Positions 41,817 through 50,734 of a stretch of 64,000 bases of DNA are shown piece after piece. Location: positions 1-64,000 of the forward strand of contig NZ_JAFFJV010000021.1 of the NCBI RefSeq assembly GCF_016924645.1. The letters are read 5' to 3'. This DNA is from Rufibacter psychrotolerans. GTDB lineage: Bacteria; Bacteroidota; Bacteroidia; Cytophagales; Hymenobacteraceae. A program made the position numbers and the translations under genes. Each line of letters begins with the position of its first letter. Position 1 is the first letter of the stretch. The notes beneath the pieces were generated by a model. The model worked only from the letters and a program-made list of their open reading frames with translations. It had not been told where the DNA came from and did no database searches.

Positions 41817-42758
41817 TTACTCCACTCCTATGTGCAGGATGGCATCGCCCTGGTTCACCACGGGCATGTGGTTCAGGCCGATGACATAGCCGTTCACCGG
41901 CGAGGTGATGGGATGGCTGGCGTAGCCGTATGGGTCGGCCACGGTGCCCACCTGCTGGCCCCGGCTAATGGCCTGCCCGTTCTTCACAAAACTGCGGAAC
42001 AGCCCTGCCCGGCGCGCCCTGATCCAGGTGGTCTTCTTGCAGACAACCGGCGGGTGCGACACCGGCACCGAGGTATCGGTCATGCCCAGATGGTGCATGA
42101 CCCTGATGGTGCCTTCAATGCCCGTGTTAATGCTGGTTTCGTCCAGGCGCAATGACTCGCCGCTCTCGTACACAATAATGGATTTGCCCAATTTGGAGGC
42201 CTCTTTGCGCAGGGAGCCGGGCCGCAGTTTGGAGTCCAGGATGAAAGGGGCGCCAAACGCCTGGGCCAGGGGCTCGTTGCCCTCGCCCTCCAGCTCACAC
42301 CGGATCTGCGGAAAGTTGGAGCGGCTGGCCCCACCGGTATGGAAGTCAATGCCGTAGTCTACCAGGGGCAGGACCTCACGGGTAAAGCGGGCCGCCACCC
42401 TACTGGCCAAAGACCCCGTGGCGCTGCCCGGAAAACTGCGGTTCACGTCTTTGCCGTCGGGCACCTCGCGCGAGAAGTTGAGGAACCCGTAGATGTTGAG
42501 GATGGGAATGGCCAGAATGGTGCCCCGCAAAGGCTGCAGCATGCGCCGCCTGATCATGCGCCGGATGGTTTCAATGCCGTTCACCTCGTCGCCGTGCATG
42601 CCGGCCATGAGCAGCAAGACCGGCCCCGGTTCCTCAGACCGGAACACGTGGATAGGAATGTCTATCTGGGTACCGCTGGGCAGCCGCGAGATGTTCAGCC
42701 GGATGAGCAGGTCATCGCCGGGGCGAATCTCTATGTTATTGATGATCATCTCCGCCAT
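41817..42758 (-). CDS. Succinylglutamate desuccinylase/aspartoacylase family protein
   Basis: A zinc-dependent deacylase/carboxypeptidase-like protein of about 314 residues. The zinc motif is MAGMHGDEVNGIETI (H-x2-E, near residue 39), with NIYGFLNFSREVPDGKDVNRSFPG (conserved Asn-Arg near 85) and GIDFHTGGASRSNFP (third zinc His near 126). A beta-rich C-terminal domain follows. It starts at ATG 42758 (or 42749), overlapping the end of rimK by 23 nt, which implies translational coupling; the longer frame reaching 42863 lies inside rimK. In a cluster with a RimK ligase and a retropepsin-like protein, it may trim or release an amino-acid or acyl group from a RimK product. That link is inference. 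Confidence 0.9.
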   Translation of the reverse strand: MAEMIINNIEIRPGDDLLIRLNISRLPSGTQIDIPIHVFRSEEPGPVLLLMAGMHGDEVNGIETIRRMIRRRMLQPLRGTILAIPILNIYGFLNFSREVPDGKDVNRSFPGSATGSLASRVAARFTREVLPLVDYGIDFHTGGASRSNFPQIRCELEGEGNEPLAQAFGAPFILDSKLRPGSLRKEASKLGKSIIVYESGESLRLDETSINTGIEGTIRVMHHLGMTDTSVPVSHPPVVCKKTTWIRARRAGLFRSFVKNGQAISRGQQVGTVADPYGYASHPITSPVNGYVIGLNHMPVVNQGDAILHIGVE

Positions 42759-43671
42759 CCGGGGTCTTGGGCTTCTTGGTTTTCTTGGCTTTTCCTCTGT
42801 TGACCAGCAACTCTGTGTATTCAATGATCTTGCCGGCAATGTCTTGCTGGGTGGCTTTCTCAATACCCTCCAGGCCGGGCGAGGAGTTCACCTCCAGAAT
42901 AAGCGGCCCGCGGCGGGACTGCAGCATGTCCACGCCCGCCACGTCCAGGCCCAACGATTTGGCGGCCAGCAGGGCGGCGGCCTTCTCGGCGCGGCTCAGC
43001 TTGATGAGGCTGGCGCTGCCGCCACGGTGCAGGTTAGAGCGGAACTCGCCCTCCTTGCCCTGGCGCTTCATGGCCCCCACCACCTCGCCGTTCACCACAA
43101 ACACCCGTATGTCGGCGCCTTTGCTCTCGGCAATGTATTCCTGCACAATGATGCGGGCTTTGAGGTTGTGGAACGCCTCAATCACCGACTCGGCGGCTTT
43201 CTGGGTCTCGGCCAGTACCACACCCAGGCCCTGGGTGCCCTCCAGCAGTTTGATCACCAGCGGCGCCCCGCCTACTTCCTTGATCAGCTCCTTCACTTGC
43301 TTGGAGTAGTTGGTGAAGGCGGTCTTGGGCATGCCCAGGCCGGCCCGCGCCAGGATCTGGAGGCTGCGCAGTTTGTCCCTGGACCGCAGAATGGACTGCG
43401 AGGCCACCACGCTTTTCACCTTCATCATCTCAAACTGGCGCACCACGGCCGTGCCGTAAAACGTCACCGAGGCCCCAATGCGGGGGATGATGGCGTCAAT
43501 GCCGGTGAGCAGCTCACCTTTGTAGAGGATGTGCGGGTCGCCCTTCTCCATGACTAGGTCACAGCGCAAATGGTCCAGGACCACCACCTCATGCCCCCGT
43601 TGGTGGGCGGCTTCCACCAACCGGCGGGTTGAATACAACTTTGGATCGCGCGAGAGAATCGCAATTTTCAT
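42736..43671 (-). CDS. rimK: RimK-family alpha-L-glutamate ligase
   Basis: An ATP-grasp ligase of 311 residues; the E. coli homologue adds Glu residues to the C-terminus of ribosomal protein S6. The sequence has the usual start (KIAILSRDPKLYSTRRL), IPRIGASVTFYG near residue 64, the ATP-binding PLVIKLLEGTQGLGV near 137, and the metal-binding GVDMLQSRRGPLILEVNSSPGLEGIE near 256-281. The C-terminus is Lys-rich (GKAKKTKKPKTP). It is the middle gene of a three-gene minus-strand operon: retropepsin-like protein 17 nt upstream, desuccinylase-like gene overlapping by 23 nt. Whether S6 is the substrate here is unknown. Confidence 0.93.
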   Translation of the reverse strand: MKIAILSRDPKLYSTRRLVEAAHQRGHEVVVLDHLRCDLVMEKGDPHILYKGELLTGIDAIIPRIGASVTFYGTAVVRQFEMMKVKSVVASQSILRSRDKLRSLQILARAGLGMPKTAFTNYSKQVKELIKEVGGAPLVIKLLEGTQGLGVVLAETQKAAESVIEAFHNLKARIIVQEYIAESKGADIRVFVVNGEVVGAMKRQGKEGEFRSNLHRGGSASLIKLSRAEKAAALLAAKSLGLDVAGVDMLQSRRGPLILEVNSSPGLEGIEKATQQDIAGKIIEYTELLVNRGKAKKTKKPKTPDGGDDHQ

Positions 43672-43688
43672 ACAGGAAGCTCTAGAGG

Positions 43689-44165
43689 TTATTTTTTCTT
43701 TCTGACTTTGTTCTTGGCCTTGAGCGACAGGTTCTTTTTGGAAACGTCTACGATAAAACGTTTGCGCAGCAAGGTCCGGCCCAGGAGCACGGGATATTTC
43801 AGGTCACTGCGGTCTGAGAGGGTGAGGTCTGTCTCAATCTCCTGCCCGTGAATGACCACCTTTGTACGGATTACGTAGCGTTCCTGCACATCGCCAAACG
43901 AACTTTTTACGTTGCGCAGGTCAAAGTCTGTGAACTCAAAGGCTTTGTGGTTATAGGCGGGGTGGCGCTCATCCAGCAGCTCAAAGTGAATGGCCCGCTG
44001 CCCGTTGGGCAACTCCACCTCCCTTATGTTGTTGCAATGGATGGCCGAGGTGTAGGCCCCGGTGTCTATCTTGGCCTCCACCTCAAACAAACCCAGGTCA
44101 GGGAAATCTACCATCTCCCGCCGGCCAATGATGCTCTTTTCAGGCTGGTCTTTTTTCATACCCAA
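43689..44165 (-). CDS. RimB-like retropepsin-type protein ('ATP-dependent zinc protease')
   Basis: A 158-residue protein of COG4067. It opens with KSIIGRREMVDFPDLGLFEVEAKIDTGAYTSAIHC; the DTGA motif near residue 34 is the aspartic-protease catalytic signature, and the LGRTLLRKRFIVDVSKK end is typical. NCBI labels the family 'ATP-dependent zinc protease', but the motif points to a retropepsin-like fold; in Pseudomonas the relative RimB works with RimK. It is the first gene of the rimK operon, 17 nt upstream of rimK. The C-terminal tail is Lys-rich (KKNLSLKAKNKVRKKK), like that of RimK. Confidence 0.9.
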   Translation of the reverse strand: MGMKKDQPEKSIIGRREMVDFPDLGLFEVEAKIDTGAYTSAIHCNNIREVELPNGQRAIHFELLDERHPAYNHKAFEFTDFDLRNVKSSFGDVQERYVIRTKVVIHGQEIETDLTLSDRSDLKYPVLLGRTLLRKRFIVDVSKKNLSLKAKNKVRKKK

Positions 44166-44174
44166 TAGCGTAGG

Positions 44175-44211
44175 CGTTTCAGGCCCCTTTTGGCCAAAGC
44201 GGCCCTAAAAC
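44175..44211. repeat. Dispersed palindrome after the sorbosone-dehydrogenase-like gene
   Basis: cgtttcaggccccttttggc then caaagcggccctaaaac, lying between the start of the RimB-like gene and the stop of the next gene. Confidence 0.65.
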
Positions 44212-44215
44212 AGGT

Positions 44216-45424
<1,209 letters not shown>

Positions 45425-45507
45425 AGTTTTAGATTGTACTGGGTGGCAGCAGGGAATCTGGCCGAGGTGGGCACCGCTCCCAGATTCCCGTTTTAGGGGT
45501 AATTTGG

Positions 45508-45515
45508 CAAAAGTA
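45508..45515 (-). promoter_or_regulatory. -7 box of the sorbosone-dehydrogenase-like gene
   Basis: TACTTTTG on the minus strand, 84 nt upstream of the start codon. A degenerate dispersed palindrome (45484-45527) overlaps it. Confidence 0.4.
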
Positions 45516-45560
45516 CACCAAAAACCGAATTCTCTTTCTGAGGGGTATACGCAAAGAAAC

Positions 45561-46373
45561 TTACTTGGCTGTCTCGGCGCGGTGTTTCCTTAGCCACATG
45601 GCCACGGTGTACAGCAAATTGGTGTGGCCGGTCTGCAGCACCACCAGGTGGTGGCGCTTGAGGGCGTTCAGAAACACCTGCAGCCGTTTCTGCGAGATGA
45701 TCTGGTCATACTTGCCCAGGAACACGTTTACCTCAATGTTGCTCTGGTTGAGCAGGCGCACCATCTTGCGGGTGTCAAAGGTAAGATTGCTGAAGCCGGT
45801 CCAGCTGCGGTACACGCGCAGGCGTTTCTGCGGCGAGTCCATCTGCCAGTTGGCGAACTTCACCAGCCCCGAGTTTACCCAGCGTTTCTGCTCCAGCCAG
45901 CTGAGCGTCTGGAAAAAGCGGGTGGGCCGCAGCACAATGCGTTTGAACAGGCCCTGCAGCCAGCCGGGGTACGTGGCCAGGCTGTAGAGCAAATGCGTTT
46001 TGATGCCGTCTGGGGCAATGAGGTAGAGCTCGTCCATCTGCGGGTGGAACTTCTCCAGCACGGTAAGCGCGAACTTGCCCCCCATGCTGAAGGCCATCAC
46101 CGAGAAGCGGCTGATCTTTTCCTTTTCCAGCAGGGCCTGCACAAACTCCTGCAGTTTTCTTTTGGAGAGCGGCTGGTCTGCCTTGCTCAGGGTGCTTTTG
46201 CCATGAAAGAACAGGTCTACCGCAAACACGGTGTAGTCTGGGTGCAGCACCCGGGCCATGGTGTCATAGTAATGGCTCTCCTGCCCGTACCCGTGAAACG
46301 CCAGCAGCGCCTTAGGCCCATGGCCCATGACGCGGTAATGCAGCTTGGAGGATCTGAGTTGGATAATGGGCAC
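45561..46373 (-). CDS. Alpha/beta hydrolase
   Basis: A 270-residue cytoplasmic hydrolase. Motifs: LLAFHGYGQESH (oxyanion, near 24), the nucleophile elbow AFSMGGK (near 94, with Ala replacing the first Gly of GxSxG), LGKYDQII (acid, near 219) and QTGHTNLL (base, near 247). The basic Arg/Lys-rich middle (LFKRIVLRPTRFFQ) suggests a lid domain binding an acidic or lipid surface. Substrate unknown. It has a good promoter at 46441-46473. Confidence 0.86.
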   Translation of the reverse strand: MPIIQLRSSKLHYRVMGHGPKALLAFHGYGQESHYYDTMARVLHPDYTVFAVDLFFHGKSTLSKADQPLSKRKLQEFVQALLEKEKISRFSVMAFSMGGKFALTVLEKFHPQMDELYLIAPDGIKTHLLYSLATYPGWLQGLFKRIVLRPTRFFQTLSWLEQKRWVNSGLVKFANWQMDSPQKRLRVYRSWTGFSNLTFDTRKMVRLLNQSNIEVNVFLGKYDQIISQKRLQVFLNALKRHHLVVLQTGHTNLLYTVAMWLRKHRAETAK

Positions 46374-46440
46374 GGTTGCAAACGCTTTAGCTCTGACAAA
46401 AAGGGTTCTCTTGGCGAATTACCTTACGTAATCTTTAAAC

Positions 46441-46473
46441 CAAAGATAAAGAGGGAATGCAAAGCCCGTACAA
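46441..46473 (-). promoter_or_regulatory. Promoter of the 45561-46373 hydrolase
   Basis: Minus strand TTG (46473-46471), 22 nt, TATCTTTG (46448-46441). The gene starts 68 nt downstream. Confidence 0.6.
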
Positions 46474-46595
46474 TTTCAGGAAGTTGGTAGCAGGCCGGGA
46501 ATTTATACCAAAGAGGGGAGCAAAGAATCATGTCACCGCCTGATACACGGTAACAGATTCTGCTTCAACTGATAAAGACTGGCTTAAAAAAAGGG

Positions 46596-46790
46596 CTACA
46601 CAGCGCTTCTTCCCGAAGCATCAGCCGGCTCCATTAACTCCCGTCCGTAGTACACCAGCTCTTTCTGACCCGGACTTTCCGATACGGTACAGTAATAAAC
46701 CCGTTTCACGTAGCGGCGCACGGTCAATCGCTGGCTGGGGTTTGCCTTCGCAACAACTGCTGCTCCTGCTGGATATATATTTTCTATCAT
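46596..46790 (-). CDS. Small conserved hypothetical protein, 64 residues
   Basis: Starts at ATG 46790 (IENIYPAGAAVVAKANPSQ...). The pattern YPAGAxVxAKANPxxxLxVRRYxxRxYYCxV...KELVYYGRELM is strongly reminiscent of a short, often multicopy protein family of Cytophagales (recall, not checked). It has no signal or membrane segment and is probably cytoplasmic. The longer frame to 46868 is antisense to a plus-strand coding-like fragment (46798-46937) and is not used. Function unknown. Confidence 0.5.
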   Translation of the reverse strand: MIENIYPAGAAVVAKANPSQRLTVRRYVKRVYYCTVSESPGQKELVYYGRELMEPADASGRSAV

Positions 46791-46797
46791 CTTGAAA

Positions 46798-46937
46798 GAT
46801 ACGATAATAAAAGGAGCTTCGCTAATCACTGTTTTACAAGGAGTAGAAGCAAAACCTGAAAAAGTCACGGAAGAAGTACAGCTGAACCTTTACGGAACGA
46901 ATCTTCACTGGAAAGCCGAAAGGAAAGTACCCAAGTA
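46798..46937 (+). pseudogene. Possible gene remnant (3' end of a coding frame)
   Basis: An open plus-strand frame ending in TAA at 46937 reads like protein (DTIIKGASLITVLQG then VEAKPEKVTEEVQLN... to KAERKVPK). It has no proper start, and upstream the frame runs into stops and the antisense small gene. It is AT-richer than its surroundings. It could be the tail of a deleted gene or a chance frame. I do not recognise the family. Confidence 0.3.
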
Positions 46938-47114
46938 AGTCTTTGATGATGTCCCAAGTACTCAAGCCCTCTACCCCTTGTTGGTGTCTTCACCAACAAG
47001 CAGAAATGCCCTCGCGCCCGCGACTGTGGGCGTAAACACTACCGGGAGCGGCCGCCTACCAGCTATCGTGCGTAGCCAACCATGCCAAACCTACTGCTAT
47101 TGATATAAAAAAAC

Positions 47115-47164
47115 CAAGAGCGTTTCAGGGCTGATTTTTCAAAATCAGCCCTGAAACGCTCTTG
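47115..47164 (-). terminator. 24-bp perfect palindrome acting as hexosaminidase terminator
   Basis: The arms caagagcgtttcagggctga-tttt and its exact complement flank a two-base centre. On the minus strand it is followed by GGTTTTTTT, so it is a strong intrinsic terminator. The core is a member of the dispersed palindrome family. Confidence 0.85.
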
Positions 47165-47192
47165 TGGAGGCGGGAGAAATCTTACAATCTCC

Positions 47193-49775
47193 CTACTGGA
47201 TTGCAGGCTTGTTCTCTACCGTGGTCACGCGGCTAGACCGGCCGGCCGCGTCAAAGACCGCCAGTTTGATGGTACCCTTCTCAGCAATGGGCCCAGTGTA
47301 GGCTTTGCTTTTGGCGGTAGGCTCGGCTCCGTTAGTGGTGTACCGGATGGTGAGGCCCGGCAACTGCACGTTGGCCACTACCTTGCCGTTCTGCGTGGTG
47401 GCGCCCGCCGTGGGAATGCGGTAGTTGAACCCACCGGCGTAGTAGTTGAGGCGGGGCAGCTCGCGCTTGCCCAGCACGTTCGCAAACTGGGACCAGGCCT
47501 GGGCATAAGCCGCCTTGCTCTGCGCCGATTCTGGGTTGGAGGCCCAGCTGGGGTCAGGGGCCCAGGCTCTTTCGGCCAGGCCCAGGATCTTGGGCAGAAT
47601 CATGTACTCCAGGCGCTCCGGCGAGGTGATCATCTCGCTCCAGAGCGGGGCCTGCAGCCCCACAATGTTGGCGCGGGCCTCGGGCTTGAGCTGCTCTTTG
47701 CCGGCAAACATGGCCTGGGAGGTCAGCGGCTGGTTGTTGTCGTCTACCTTAATGCTCTTCATGTAGTCGTACGGGATGAAGTAGAACGCTTTGTCCACAT
47801 CGGTGTAGCCGCCCCAGTACAGGCCCGGCTCGTCGTACGCTTTCTGGTAGGCCAAGTCCATGTAGTAGTGCGACACGTTGGTGAGCACCACCTTGTAACC
47901 GGCGTTGGCCATGCGGTAAGGCAGGTCCAGGTTGGCGCCCTGGTTGTTCCAGACATCCACGTGGAAGTTCTCCTTCACAAAGTCTGGGTTGGCCACGTAG
48001 CTCAGGCGGCCGTTGGTGCGCACTTTGCTCAGGCCAATTTCCTCCCAACCCGACAGGTACAGGCTGCGGGCCTTGAGCATGGCGTTCAGTTTCCCGAAGA
48101 AGTAGTACCACAGGTCATCCACGGTTTTCAGGCTGGGGTCCTTGGCCATGAGGGCTTCTACCGCCGGCGATTTCTGCCACACGCCGTTGGGCACCTCGTC
48201 GCCCCCGAAGTGGATGGTCTGGATGGGCGCACCGGCTTCTTTGTACATGGCCAGCAGCTCATCGGTCACTTTCTCCAGGAAGTTATAGGTAGAGGGCAGC
48301 GCCACGTTCATCACGTTGTCGTTGAAGTACTGCACCGAGCGGTACACCGATTGGTCCTGGGGGTCGTGGAGCAGGTACTGTTCGGCCTCGGCCTTCTTGC
48401 CCTCCTTCATCAGGCGCTCGTAGCGGGCGTCCATGGATTTAACGGCGGCGCGGGCGTGGCCGGGCGTCTCCACCTCCGGAATCACCTTGATGTGGCGGTC
48501 GCGGGCGTATTTCAGGATCTCCACGAAATCTGCCCGGGTGTAGTAGCCGCTGCCAGTGCGGTTGTTCACATCGGGGCCCGAGCCGTAAGAGGGCTGCAAA
48601 AATTCCTTCTCCCCCACCGAGTGCCCGCGGCGGCCGCCCACCTGCGTGAGTTCGGGCAGGCCCGGAATCTCAATACGCCAGCCTTCGTCGTCGTTCAGGT
48701 GGAAGTGGAACACGTTGAGCTTGTAGAGCGCCATCAGGTCCAGCAGCTTGAGCACTTCTTCCTTCTGGTGGAAATTGCGGGCCACGTCCAGCATAAAGGC
48801 GCGGTGTCCAAACCGGGGCTCGTCTTTCACCTCCACGCCGGCCACCGCCACTGAAGTTTGTTTTTTGGCCAGGGCCGATGGGGGCAGCATGGTTTTGAGC
48901 GACTGCGTGCCGTAGAACGCGCCGGCCGCACTGGAGACCGAGATCACAATCTCCTGCGGCGTTACCGTCAGCTCGTAGGCCTCGGGGCCCAGGCCGTCTT
49001 TTTTCTGTAGCTTAATGGCCTTGCCCGTACCCGCGGACTTTACCTCGGGCTTCTGCCCGAAAATTGTGCCCAGGTAAGTGGCCAGCGCCGCAGCTTCGCG
49101 GGGAAAGGCAGTGCTGACTACCGGCACTGCGGCCGTGAGCGTGATTCCTTTGCCGGTTTCTTTGTACTGCGCCGGGGTGGGGAACACCTTGGGGAGCCGT
49201 TCGGCCGGAAGGTCTTTGATGCTGCTGTTCTGCTGGTAAATGTCCTGGGGCTCTACCCAGCCAATGCTGTTGTGGGTGGGCTTCTTGATGTCTACGTTCT
49301 CCAGGCTATACCCCTTGTTGGGCTCTTTGTCCCAGACCAGGTAAAAACCCCGGGGGGCCCGCGACTCATTCACAATCTGCCCGGCCGCCACAAACTCTAT
49401 GCGGGCGCTGGCCCCGGGGGCCAGGGACTTGAACGTACTGGTAGGCACCATGCGCAGGAAATCGCCGTTGATGGGCTCTACCTTCACGGGGGCATCAGGG
49501 GCTTTGGGCTTGAACGAGGGCGTGCCGTGGAAGTACAGCCCCCAGCCAGCGGCGGGCAGCTCTGTTTTACCGGTGTTTTTGATGGTAAGCGCCGAAAGCG
49601 TCTGGTTCTTGCCCTGGTGTTTCTCTTCTATGACTTGCCAGGTGAGGCTTACCTGGTTGGTGGTAGTCTTACCCACCGGCGCCTGCGCCTGGTTGGCTTG
49701 CGGAGCGTTCTGCGGCGTTTGCCCCGAGGAGCAAATAGACAGCAGGCTCATGGAGAGAACAAGGAGGTGTTTCAT
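47193..49775 (-). CDS. GH20 beta-N-acetylhexosaminidase
   Basis: An 860-residue exported glycosidase that removes terminal GlcNAc/GalNAc. The signal peptide (HLLVLSMSLLSICSSG) may be of lipoprotein type (Cys in LSICSSG). Order: a CHB_HEX-like domain (about 40-180), GH20b (about 195-315), the GH20 catalytic barrel (about 320-680) with HLNDDEGWRIEI and the catalytic IHFGGDEVPNGVW pair (near 516), and a C-terminal CHB_HEX_C-type domain (about 770-850, RIPTAGATTQNGKVVANVQLPG). This four-part layout is that of chitobiases. There is no T9SS signal. Confidence 0.95.
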   Translation of the reverse strand: MKHLLVLSMSLLSICSSGQTPQNAPQANQAQAPVGKTTTNQVSLTWQVIEEKHQGKNQTLSALTIKNTGKTELPAAGWGLYFHGTPSFKPKAPDAPVKVEPINGDFLRMVPTSTFKSLAPGASARIEFVAAGQIVNESRAPRGFYLVWDKEPNKGYSLENVDIKKPTHNSIGWVEPQDIYQQNSSIKDLPAERLPKVFPTPAQYKETGKGITLTAAVPVVSTAFPREAAALATYLGTIFGQKPEVKSAGTGKAIKLQKKDGLGPEAYELTVTPQEIVISVSSAAGAFYGTQSLKTMLPPSALAKKQTSVAVAGVEVKDEPRFGHRAFMLDVARNFHQKEEVLKLLDLMALYKLNVFHFHLNDDEGWRIEIPGLPELTQVGGRRGHSVGEKEFLQPSYGSGPDVNNRTGSGYYTRADFVEILKYARDRHIKVIPEVETPGHARAAVKSMDARYERLMKEGKKAEAEQYLLHDPQDQSVYRSVQYFNDNVMNVALPSTYNFLEKVTDELLAMYKEAGAPIQTIHFGGDEVPNGVWQKSPAVEALMAKDPSLKTVDDLWYYFFGKLNAMLKARSLYLSGWEEIGLSKVRTNGRLSYVANPDFVKENFHVDVWNNQGANLDLPYRMANAGYKVVLTNVSHYYMDLAYQKAYDEPGLYWGGYTDVDKAFYFIPYDYMKSIKVDDNNQPLTSQAMFAGKEQLKPEARANIVGLQAPLWSEMITSPERLEYMILPKILGLAERAWAPDPSWASNPESAQSKAAYAQAWSQFANVLGKRELPRLNYYAGGFNYRIPTAGATTQNGKVVANVQLPGLTIRYTTNGAEPTAKSKAYTGPIAEKGTIKLAVFDAAGRSSRVTTVENKPAIQ

Positions 49776-50115
49776 GTGGGGGTGTCAGTTGGTTGCCAAG
49801 TTTCCCGGGCAGGCCCACCCTCAGGGGCAGGATGGCCTTGCCGGCTTTAAAACGCTAAATATATCACAACCCGGTGACAATCCTGAAACTACGCCCGCAT
49901 TATCTGGCTTTATCAGTATTTCCCGCGAAAATGCCCCAGATTTGCCCCGGCCCTGAAACAAGGGAGCCGTTTCAAGCCCCTTTCCTGAAAAACGAGCCCA
50001 AAACGGCGGAAAGTACTCTTTTTATCCCTGGCCTTGTTTCAGGCCTTTTCCCCGAAAACTGCTAAGAAACAGCACGTACGACCCTCAGCTGAAAACCGCA
50101 GGCTGCCGCCGGTGG
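49776..50115. other. 340-nt gap with two dispersed palindromes
   Basis: Contains members at 49967-50006 (ccgtttcaagcccctttcct...) and 50036-50070 (gtttcaggccttttccccga...). No clear promoter for the hexosaminidase gene is visible. Confidence 0.6.
49967..50006. repeat. Dispersed palindrome
   Basis: ccgtttcaagcccctttcct, then gaaaaacgagcccaaaacgg: arms CCGTTT(C/T)...AAACGG around TTTCCTGAAA. Confidence 0.65.
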
Positions 50116-50658
50116 CTAGAGTTTGGACACCCCGCCGGATACCACAAATTTCATGACCTCGCTGCTGGGAATCTCCAGGTAGGTCACGTTCTCGCGGGCC
50201 ACCAGGAACAGCTCGCCCGAGAAGTTATAGGAGTGCGGGAAATACACGGCCACTTTGTCTGGCAGGTGCACGGCTTCCATGGAGAGCTGCGTCACAAATC
50301 CCAGTTTGTAGGTATCGTTGTACTGGGTCATTTTCACCAGCACCGGCTGGTTGAATTTCTGGTTCTCGCCCACAAAGGCGTCAAACAGGTCTTTGAGCGA
50401 GGAGTAGATCATGTTCACCAGCGGCAGCCGGCTCATGATGCGCTCAGTCAAGACAAAGAAGGGCTTCACGAAGAACGAGGACCCGATAAACCCCACCAGC
50501 GTCACCAGTGCTACAATGAGCAGCAGGCCCAGGCCCGGGTAGTTGAGCCAGAAAAGGTCATCCAGCCAGTTCACCACCGACAGGATGATGTAAATGGTTA
50601 AACTAATGGGCGCTACAATCAAGAAGCCATTCAAAAAATAGCGTAGGAGTTTTTTCAT
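50116..50658 (-). CDS. DUF502 membrane protein
   Basis: A 180-residue inner-membrane protein with two hydrophobic segments (about 5-28, YFLNGFLIVAPISLTIYII; about 45-70, LLLIVALVTLVGFIGSSFF) and a beta-rich soluble C-terminus ending GGVSKL. The motifs LPLVNMIYSSLKDLFDAF (near 79-97) and VYFPHSYNFSGELFLV (near 138) mark the DUF502 family. Role unknown; cytoplasmic-membrane trafficking or channel-like roles are only guesses. It lies 77 nt after ispH, but a terminator and an overlapping -7 box lie between, suggesting separate transcription. Confidence 0.92.
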   Translation of the reverse strand: MKKLLRYFLNGFLIVAPISLTIYIILSVVNWLDDLFWLNYPGLGLLLIVALVTLVGFIGSSFFVKPFFVLTERIMSRLPLVNMIYSSLKDLFDAFVGENQKFNQPVLVKMTQYNDTYKLGFVTQLSMEAVHLPDKVAVYFPHSYNFSGELFLVARENVTYLEIPSSEVMKFVVSGGVSKL

Positions 50659-50676
50659 ACACAGAAGAGTAGTAAA

Positions 50677-50698
50677 AAAGCCCCGTTTCCGGGGCTTT
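50677..50698 (-). terminator. Terminator of ispH, fused to the DUF502 promoter
   Basis: Minus strand AAAGCCCCG-gaaa-CGGGGCTTT followed by TTTAC (with extra Ts). The 5' arm directly follows the -7 box at 50699-50706. Confidence 0.85.
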
Positions 50699-50706
50699 CA
50701 AATATA
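50699..50706 (-). promoter_or_regulatory. -7 box (TATATTTG) abutting the ispH terminator
   Basis: Perfect TAnnTTTG on the minus strand, touching the hairpin's 5' arm. Transcription would start about 6 nt inside the arm (near 50693), so its own RNA would lack the complete hairpin. Drives DUF502, whose ATG is 40 nt downstream. Confidence 0.5.
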
Positions 50707-50734
50707 CTGATTGTCTAATGTTTTGGTTCAGGAA

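Larger units (their letters stand above)
46791..47192. other. 402-nt gap: remnant, small palindrome, terminator
   Basis: Holds the coding-like remnant (46798-46937), the palindrome CTTGTTGGTG-tctt-CACCAACAAG (46977-47000) and the large palindromic terminator (47115-47164). No complete gene is seen. Confidence 0.6.

Noticed and set aside
46977..47000. tRNA or attachment site
   Set aside because: It is only a 10-bp stem with a 4-base loop and no tRNA arms or flanking integrase.
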